Source: Kiritimatiellia bacterium
GTDB lineage: Bacteria > Verrucomicrobiota > Kiritimatiellia > RFP12 > UBA1067
Length of the DNA: 5,783 bases
Reading direction: 5' to 3'
Assembly (NCBI GenBank): GCA_024405335.1
Contig: JAKSOX010000133.1
Span: forward strand, 1-5,783
Both the position numbers and the translations under genes were made by a program. Shown here in pieces: positions 3,001 through 5,783 of this stretch. How positions within the stretch are numbered: the stretch's first letter is position 1; each line of letters starts with the position of its first letter. The notes beneath the pieces are model-generated. The model searched no databases. It had not been told where the DNA came from and saw nothing but the letters and a program-made list of their open reading frames with translations.

Positions 3001-5783
3001 CACGCGAAGACGTCCTGGCGGATTTCGTGCGGCCCCAGGTCGACCGCGGCCCCGGACACGCGCGGATTGCCGCCGAAGTCGAACGCGTCGCCGCCGCGCA
3101 TCCGGTCCGTGGTGGCGCCCAGATCCGTCAGCACGCCATACGGCGAACGGTAGAGCGGGTCGCCCGGGATGAACAGCGGATCCTTGACCAGATTGCCCTC
3201 GCCGGGCATCGCCGTGGAGGAAACGCTGTGCTCGACCTCCCAGCCGCCGCCCGCGTCGAAGGCGACGTCGATCGGGCTGCCCAGGCTCGTGTTGCCCCAG
3301 ATCACGCAGTTGCGGATGACGCCGTTCAGGGCGGACACGCCACTGCGGCCGGAGAAGCGCTCGCAGGTGTTCTCGGCGACGATGCAGTTTTCCATCAGGC
3401 CGTTCCGGCTCGCGAGCCGCACGCCCGTGCCCGAAGACGTGTGCACGTTCCGCGCGACGATGCAGTTGCGCAGCGTGGCGCCCGTGCCTTCCATGTACAC
3501 GCCGCCGCCAACGCCATAGCCGCTGCCGCGCGGATTGAGCCAGTTGTTCGTGATCACGCAGCCCTCCACGAGGCCGGCGTTCATCCAGATGCCGCCGCCT
3601 CTGTAGTCTTGGGTGCCCGTGCCGTTGCACACGTTGCGCTCGATGACCGAGTTGCGCACGTGGCCGCCGCTGTAGATCACCACGCCGCCGCCGTAGCAGC
3701 CCCAGCCGTTGTTTTCCACCGTGTAGCACTGGTACACGTGGCAGCCGTCCACGAGGCCGCCGTTTTCGCAGGTGACGCCGCGCCCCCAGGCGGTGTTCTT
3801 CGTGGTGACGCCGATTTTGCGGATCTGCGCGTCCGCGTGCGCCAGCGCGATCACGGAACGCGTCCGGCGGCGGCGGTAGTCGTCGGCGGCGCCGTTGCCG
3901 CCGTCGTGCGCGCGGTAGATGATCGCCGAACAGTCGTCGTCTTCGCCTTCGAACACGATCGGCTTGTCGAGCGCGAACTCCTGGTTGGCGCCCGTGGACA
4001 TCGGATACTGCCCGGCGCGCATCGTGACGTGCGCCGGCGTGGTGGCGTTCGCCTTTTCGAGCGCCTTGCGAACCGTCTTGAGCGCCGTCGCCCACGTGGT
4101 GCCGGCCGCGGAGTCGCTGCCGTTCGTGGTCAGGTAGTAGCGCGTCGCGGAGCACGCCTGCACGGCGATCGGGTTCGCCACGGAGAACCGCAGCGGATTG
4201 TCGAGGTGGTTGCCCCAGGTGACGCTGTTCGACACGGCGCCGCCTTCCACGTCAAGCCACTTGTACCACGCCTTCGTGGCGCTGTTCGCCGCCGACACCG
4301 TCGCCCAGCCGCCGCGCTCGATCCACTGTTCCGCGGGCTCCACCGTCACGCCAGCGTTGTCGCTCGTGGCCTGGACGCGGTACTCGACGCGCCACCGCCA
4401 TTCGACTTCGTGCCAGCCGCCCAGATGCGTGAACGTGCACGACGCCGCGTTCTCCGCGTCGTTCGTGGCGACCGGCGTGCGTTCGAGCGTCACGGGGTCC
4501 ACCGTCTTCAGAATCCAGCCCGTCACCGTGACGCGCTTGGATTCGGAAACCTGCCGCAGGCCCTCCGGCGCCGTGCAGGTCACCACGTCGTTGGAAACGT
4601 AGCCGCCGTGTTCGCCCAAGGCGGGCGAAAGCTCCGGCAGGTCGATTGTCTCCGGCGAGCCCGTCACGGACACGATTCCGCGCTTCGACGCCCCGCAGAT
4701 GCGCACGCCCAGGTTCGTCGCCAGCCCGAGGCCGGCCGCCGTCCAGTCGGCCAGCGGGGTCCACGGCTCCTTGAAGACGTCCTGGCGGACCAGCAGTTCG
4801 TCCGCGTCCGGATGCGGCAGGGAAACGTCGAGCTTCTTGTGGTTGACCCTGCGCATCCACTGCACGAGGTGGTAGTCGTTCGTGGCGTCCACGCGCGTCG
4901 CGGGGCTTTCGGGCAGGATCTTGAACGCGAGCGGCTTCGCCAGGGTGGTGGCATCCGAAGAGCCGAACTGCTGGTCGTCGGACGAGCCGTTGTATTGCAT
5001 CACCGGGACGCGCGCGAGCGGTCCGTCCGGCAGCAGGAACTCGAACCCGCCCGAAAGCGGCGCGGTGGGCTGGTAGCCGCTTTCCGCGTTGTTCCGCGCG
5101 TTGTACTTGATGCGCACGTTGGAGTTCGTGCCGCAGATGCGGATGGTGCCGCCGGCCGTTTTGGAGTTGAGGTAGATGCTGTTGCCGCACTCGAGCGTGC
5201 CGTTGGAAACCACGAAGAGGCAGTCGCCGCCGACGTACAGGCACGAGTCGAACTGCATCGTGCCGCCGTTGAGGATGTCGAACCGGCCCTTCCACTTGCC
5301 GTCCGTCGTCTGGTTGTGCATGCGGACGCGGCGGTTGTCGGTGTCGCCGCCGCCGTTGTTCCTGTACAGTTTGCCGCCGTTGACCATCGTCCAGTGGAAG
5401 CCCGACGGCCAATACCACCAGTTGATGTCGTTGTCGGTGTAGCGGGCCTCGAACGTCACGTTGTCGAGCGTGATCTTGTTCTGCCAGTCCGTGCCGTCGC
5501 GCTTGTCGGCGGCGTTGTCGACGTACCACTTGTTGCAGGAAAGCGTGCGGTTGGTCTCGCCCCAGAAGGTCAGGTCCAGGTTCTTGTAGCGCGCGAGGTA
5601 GATGTAGTCCACGGTCGCGTTTTCGGTGACGTGGATGCGCGCCTTGGTGTTGTTGTTGAAGTTGGCTTTGCTGTTGCCCAGTTTCGGGTAGCGGTAGCAC
5701 AGCCACTCCGGAATGTCGTAATCGGTGCTCCAGTTGTTCGGATCGGACCAGTCGCCTTCCTTCACGGACCCCTTCCAGGTGTA
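33..5783 (-). CDS. Giant modular surface/secreted protein with three right-handed parallel beta-helix domains and choice-of-anchor Q-like motifs (5'-partial)
   Basis: One uninterrupted frame reaches the window edge and stops at TAG (33-35). Six further in-frame codons (YTWKGS) precede the first GTG at 5763-5765. They complete a W-x-G-x5-G-x-W-x4-NW motif, so that GTG is internal and the true start is off-window. Residue numbers in these notes count from that GTG (1-1910). Order: strand-rich N-terminal region (to about 365), small beta domains (385-540), beta-helix 1 (541-915), PKD-like linker (916-1012), beta-helix 2 (1013-1396), second linker (1397-1502), beta-helix 3 (1503-1899), and tail LGFFYMLR. 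The known family context is extracellular parallel beta-helix proteins of PVC bacteria. Some relatives are polysaccharide lyases, but I see no lyase active-site signature. Adhesion or glycan interaction is inferred. No neighbouring gene is visible, so operon context is unknown. The frame is certainly coding; the function is uncertain. Confidence 0.96.
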   Translation of the reverse strand, partial: YTWKGSVKEGDWSDPNNWSTDYDIPEWLCYRYPKLGNSKANFNNNTKARIHVTENATVDYIYLARYKNLDLTFWGETNRTLSCNKWYVDNAADKRDGTDWQNKITLDNVTFEARYTDNDINWWYWPSGFHWTMVNGGKLYRNNGGGDTDNRRVRMHNQTTDGKWKGRFDILNGGTMQFDSCLYVGGDCLFVVSNGTLECGNSIYLNSKTAGGTIRICGTNSNVRIKYNARNNAESGYQPTAPLSGGFEFLLPDGPLARVPVMQYNGSSDDQQFGSSDATTLAKPLAFKILPESPATRVDATNDYHLVQWMRRVNHKKLDVSLPHPDADELLVRQDVFKEPWTPLADWTAAGLGLATNLGVRICGASKRGIVSVTGSPETIDLPELSPALGEHGGYVSNDVVTCTAPEGLRQVSESKRVTVTGWILKTVDPVTLERTPVATNDAENAASCTFTHLGGWHEVEWRWRVEYRVQATSDNAGVTVEPAEQWIERGGWATVSAANSATKAWYKWLDVEGGAVSNSVTWGNHLDNPLRFSVANPIAVQACSATRYYLTTNGSDSAAGTTWATALKTVRKALEKANATTPAHVTMRAGQYPMSTGANQEFALDKPIVFEGEDDDCSAIIYRAHDGGNGAADDYRRRRTRSVIALAHADAQIRKIGVTTKNTAWGRGVTCENGGLVDGCHVYQCYTVENNGWGCYGGGVVIYSGGHVRNSVIERNVCNGTGTQDYRGGGIWMNAGLVEGCVITNNWLNPRGSGYGVGGGVYMEGTGATLRNCIVARNVHTSSGTGVRLASRNGLMENCIVAENTCERFSGRSGVSALNGVIRNCVIWGNTSLGSPIDVAFDAGGGWEVEHSVSSTAMPGEGNLVKDPLFIPGDPLYRSPYGVLTDLGATTDRMRGGDAFDFGGNPRVSGAAVDLGPHEIRQDVFACDFTAVSSGSGSNAVVTLDGSVVGTSSSCRYTWRWRGADSTAWQTTNGVGLAHLELTGLAAGKYSIQLTVQTTTGGATTSAERAEALTIAPMLVYVSNKGSDAYPYDTPAKATPNLQAAIDAVADFGEVRLVDGAYPHVNKPQLVINRPIRVVSENGPEKTIVYGYVNRYHNWGTSQESPDKFIWVGHTNALVAGITFCGYNNLETLAVTELFGGMFVSGGVASNCVIRNWYTCENPNRNSVSEYGAGVHLSGGLLVDSTVCCNQIKAGNGNGYPGGGIYMSGGTVDRCVVSNNWTQQTSNGYAQNGGGVYMDGGTLKNSLIVGNTCNNYGGGVFATAGESSETKVYNCTIVGNTARYAGGLRVNHANVTVMDTIVRGNFAYEDSTAGSPNWRLASGSKVYNLWSPQFGGYFENVAKETLARDPEFAGPAVGDYSIDASSPCVDTAVRVPDEGERDLNGNPRVSGARMDAGCCENALDTPTFGLTYKLLDADVGTTRVRFEAHGTKTLPIEPKKCCWLVDPEGGVDAVNVSWFEDDFEETNSVVTLDAGWHSVAVCVYYVDEAGIDRKLVMRRPNWFAIYAADLYVSADNLSPQQPYGSWETAASSIDDVWSLATDGSTIHLAAGTYVVSGELSITKAIKIVGPGGDYASGAVLDGIYKYRPLGVYHKDAVVSGVTIARGVGYGRYRQVESGFGFYLYDGTITNCWIYDNCMHNSYGTTGGFYGMGGRVHNGTLVDCVITNNWVYYGNEPHGFGVYVSGTGLVDRCVFTGNRQTANHNNNWLLGGGGLFMDGNGRVRNCIFRDNRANRYGGAWISNGTIDNCLFENNHAFCYNGTAYAGGLYVSDPGRARNCVLLGNTSAKATGAAIDCQGSNEKVFRNCLLSTSYGVNPVASGTAGYEDEELPALWAGHFGQATYAGQWGADEALLKWRMDWGKRVPRKAPVVNKGETLEWMDAGALDFNRRPRVNGGRPEIGPFECHVPLGFFYMLR
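69..182 (-). other. Choice-of-anchor Q-like motif, copy 3 (divergent)
   Basis: Residues 1862-1899. APVVNKGETLEWMDAGALDFNRRPRVNG and PEIGPFEC reproduce only the second half of the family pattern (SPxxNxG ... D...R.RvnG..xiGxxE). The 'DPxF' and 'DYxL' part is not recognisable upstream, where WAGHFGQATYAGQWGAD stands instead. It is the last domain before the stop. Confidence 0.6.
351..995 (-). repeat. Seven-coil Cys/Asn-ladder repeat in beta-helix 3
   Basis: All seven coils carry Cys at the equivalent site: 1626, 1658, 1687, 1720, 1743, 1773 and 1801, with steps of 32, 29, 33, 23, 30 and 28. Asn follows at +5 in six of them (N1631, N1663, N1692, N1725, N1748, N1778; the last has Ser). The consensus G-x-[IVA]-x-[ND]-C-[VIL]-[IFL]-x-x-N is shared with modules 1 and 2. 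Confidence 0.77.
774..795 (-). repeat. 22-bp exact direct repeat, copy in module 3
   Basis: This is the second copy of the 22-base repeat found at 3540-3561. It encodes CVITNNW at residues 1658-1664. Identity of third codon positions points to shared DNA ancestry or strong codon bias. Confidence 0.85.
1260..1577 (-). other. Beta-sandwich-like linker domain 2
   Basis: Residues 1397-1502, in the same position as the PKD-like linker after module 1. Strand-like segments: FGLTYKLLDAD, TTRVRFEAHG (1416-1425), KKCCWLVD (1434-1441), NSVVTLDAGWHSVAVCVYYVDEAG (1462-1485) and WFAIYAA (1497-1503). The 'L-x-x-G-x-H-x-V-x-V' strand before a 'V-D-x-x-G' turn resembles the end of PKD/Ig-type domains. Overall similarity to linker 1 is low, so the two may be diverged copies or separate acquisitions. 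Confidence 0.45.
1578..1742 (-). other. Choice-of-anchor Q-like motif, copy 2
   Basis: Residues 1342-1396. This is the most canonical copy: RDPEF, then VGDYSIDASSPCVDTA, then RDLNGNPRVSG and MDAGCCE. These match 'DPxF...gDYxL...SPxiDxG...DlxGxpR...DxGxxE' in order. The usual final I-G-A-Y-E is here A-G-C-C-E, with a Cys pair. Confidence 0.75.
1866..2435 (-). repeat. Coil repeats in beta-helix 2
   Basis: Coil markers at 1147 (C), 1181 (T), 1210 (C), 1241 (S), 1270 (C) and 1295 (T) give steps of 34, 29, 31, 29 and 25 residues. Asn lies at +4 or +5 in every coil (N1151, N1185, N1215, N1246, N1275, N1300). The Cys column is half replaced by Ser/Thr in this module, unlike modules 1 and 3. Confidence 0.72.
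2065..2084 (-). repeat. 20-bp exact direct repeat (GGGVYM turn), copy in module 2
   Basis: Second copy of the 20-base repeat at 3490-3509. It encodes the GGGVYM turn of module 2. The three ggc Gly codons make up part of the identity, so codon bias contributes. Confidence 0.8.
2730..3020 (-). other. PKD/Ig-like linker domain 1
   Basis: Residues 916-1012. Visible pattern: CDFTAVSSG opening, AVVTLDGSVVG strand (935-945), a YTWRWRG core strand (952-958), LTGLAAGKYSIQLTVQT (967-983), and a closing EALTIAP (1006-1012). The Y-T-W core and 'G.Y.I.LTV.t..G' pair are the hallmark of PKD-type beta-sandwiches, which usually act as extracellular spacers. The assignment is by pattern only. Confidence 0.6.
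3021..3194 (-). other. Choice-of-anchor Q-like motif, copy 1
   Basis: Residues 858-915. KDPLF (861-865) corresponds to the 'DPlF' start. GGNPRVSGAAVDLGPHE (898-914) corresponds to the family's 'dGnpR...G..DiGAyE' end. The stretch between them, with RSPYGVLTDLGA, replaces the more usual 'dyrL...SPaiDaG'. In the family the motif closes beta-helix domains of exported proteins. Here it is followed by more protein, so it works as a helix cap or joint rather than a terminal anchor. Confidence 0.65.
3490..3509 (-). repeat. 20-bp exact direct repeat (GGGVYM turn), copy in module 1
   Basis: These 20 bases are identical to 2065-2084, in frame 475 codons apart. They encode the GGGVYM turn between coils. 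Related but mismatched versions occur at about 2164-2178 and 3586-3600. Confidence 0.8.
3540..3561 (-). repeat. 22-bp exact direct repeat, copy in module 1
   Basis: These 22 bases are identical to 774-795. They encode CVITNNW (residues 736-742) with the same codons. The two copies are 2,766 bases (922 codons) apart and in frame. The equivalent module 2 stretch at 2118-2138 encodes CVVSNNW and matches at 17 of 21 bases. Confidence 0.85.
4146..4391 (-). other. Flg_new_2 / InlB-type bacterial repeat-like domain
   Basis: Residues 459-540 fit the usual plan of this family: an opening Y-x-V strand (EYRVQATSD), then VEPAEQWIERGG (V-x-P-x...G) at 475-486, an alternating strand ATVSA, an aromatic core WYKWLDVEGG, and a closing NPLRFSVANPIAVQACSA in which NPLxFxV is followed by the final A-x-A/F strand. 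Family members are extracellular stalk or spacer modules with no catalytic role. Here it leads directly into beta-helix 1 with no linker. Normal members have a small-residue run before the W; here it reads ANSATKAWYKW, which is compatible. Confidence 0.55.
4392..4613 (-). other. Small beta domain preceding the bacterial repeat
   Basis: This covers residues about 385-458. It contains VTCTAPEG near 395-402, a central V-T-G-W (414-417) and a closing HEVEWRW (452-458). The 'C-T-A-P ... T-G-W ... L/V-E-W-x-W' layout resembles small beta domains that come just before Flg_new_2-like repeats in large Kiritimatiellota-type surface proteins. That comparison is from memory of family patterns, not a search. 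It probably acts as a spacer between the N-terminal region and the first beta-helix. Confidence 0.4.
4671..5783 (-). other. N-terminal beta-strand-rich, autotransporter-passenger-like region (partial)
   Basis: This covers residues up to about 365 plus the six codons before the GTG. It opens with TWKGSVKEGDWSDPNNW, a W-x-G...G-x-W-x-x-x-x-NW signature that often starts strand-rich segments of autotransporter-like or PEP-CTERM-type exported proteins. Short strand repeats with Asn-Gly-Gly turns follow: NGGKLYR near 129-135, ILNGGTMQF at 164-172, VSNGTLECG at 186-194 and GGTIRICG at 205-212. The first 140 residues are unusually rich in Trp, Tyr and Asn (for example NWWYW at 115-119). From about 230 to 365 the repeat pattern fades and no domain is recognised. 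The fold (beta-solenoid) is inferred from pattern. The region probably continues upstream of the window. Confidence 0.55.

Larger units (their letters stand above)
3276..3815 (-). repeat. Six-coil protein repeat in beta-helix 1 (Cys/Asn ladder)
   Basis: Coil consensus is G-x-[VLI]-x-[NG]-[CS]-[VI]-[IV]-x-x-N. The Cys/Ser positions are 675, 706, 736, 768, 794 and 820, giving steps of 31, 30, 32, 26 and 26 residues. Five residues after these lie C680, N711, N741, N773, N799 and N825. The regular step and alternating hydrophobics are typical of parallel beta-helix coils, in which equivalent residues stack inside the helix. The shorter last two steps lack the GGGVYM-type turn. Confidence 0.75.
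3021..4145 (-). other. Beta-helix module 1 (right-handed parallel beta-helix with Q-like C-cap)
   Basis: Residues 541-915. The opening RYYLTTNGSDSAAGTTW, then an A/K-rich helix and a V-T-M-R-A-G-x-Y turn, is the DUF1565/pectate-lyase-like start that caps many bacterial beta-helices. Six coils follow, marked by LVDGC (671), HVRNS (702), LVEGC (732), TLRNC (764), LMENC (790) and VIRNC (816). The coils are separated by G-G-G-V/I-x-M turns in the early part. A basic run, RRRR at 631-634, lies just before the first coil. The module ends with a choice-of-anchor Q-like motif. No catalytic Asp/Lys/Arg cluster typical of pectate lyases is evident. Passive binding or structural function is inferred. 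Confidence 0.8.

Noticed and set aside
2707..3153. Plus-strand open frames inside the gene, such as this 148-codon one
   Set aside because: They are antisense to strongly supported coding sequence, lack recognisable domains or ribosome binding sites, and are common by chance in GC-rich genes.
3021..4145. Pectate lyase or other polysaccharide lyase activity
   Set aside because: The fold type and N-cap resemble lyase families, but no Ca-binding Asp cluster or catalytic Arg/Lys signature could be identified. Calling an enzyme would be unsupported.
1984..4155. Long second open frame on the minus strand (723 codons)
   Set aside because: Its translation is an Arg/Gly/His-rich low-information string with no domain pattern, as expected of an out-of-frame reading of GC-rich DNA. 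The overlapping main frame has clear beta-helix repeats.
4252..5706. Another long minus-strand frame (484 codons)
   Set aside because: Same reason: Arg/Gln/Pro-rich compositional artefact overlapping the well-supported main coding frame.
5763..5780. GTG preceded by a purine-rich GGAAGGGG, looking like a start codon with a Shine-Dalgarno site
   Set aside because: The bases before the GTG encode YTWKGS in the same frame and complete a recognisable W-x-G...NW motif, so the purine run is coding (Trp-Lys-Gly) and the true start is upstream.

Overview
The window is almost entirely one very long open reading frame on the minus strand. It runs from the right-hand edge (position 5783) to a TAG stop at 33-35, with no frameshift or internal stop. 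The reading frame is still open at the edge, so the N-terminus of the protein, including any signal peptide, the promoter and the ribosome binding site, lies outside. Only about 32 bases lie beyond the stop, and they show no gene or convincing terminator. I see no RNA gene, mobile element, CRISPR array or second gene.

The visible 1,916 codons encode a modular, repeat-rich protein that looks extracellular. In the direction of translation the layout is: (1) an N-terminal beta-strand-rich region with a Trp-Gly / Asn-Trp signature of the kind seen in autotransporter-like passenger sequences; (2) two small beta domains, the second resembling the Flg_new_2/InlB-type 'bacterial repeat'; (3) a first right-handed parallel beta-helix ending in a choice-of-anchor Q-like motif; (4) a PKD/Ig-like linker; (5) a second beta-helix with its own Q-like motif; (6) a second beta-sandwich-like linker; (7) a third beta-helix with a divergent Q-like motif; and (8) a short hydrophobic tail, LGFFYMLR, right at the stop. 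The three helix modules open with the same type of sequence (Y-V-S/T-x2-G-S-D or a variant, then an A-rich helix and a 'dGxY' turn). Each is built from about 6-7 recognisable coils of 23-34 residues. The coils carry a Cys (or Ser/Thr) and, usually five residues later, an Asn, at equivalent places. This predicts stacked side-chain ladders.

The DNA is clearly GC-rich (roughly 60-65% by eye, not counted) with strong G/C preference at third codon positions. Giant modular beta-helix proteins with choice-of-anchor Q motifs and Flg_new_2-like repeats are familiar from the PVC superphylum, especially Kiritimatiellota, and also Lentisphaerota, Verrucomicrobiota and Planctomycetota. An uncultured Kiritimatiellota-like bacterium is my best guess. 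This is inference from architecture only. The likely role is a surface or secreted adhesin or carbohydrate-interacting protein. I recognise no catalytic motif, so no enzymatic function is assigned.
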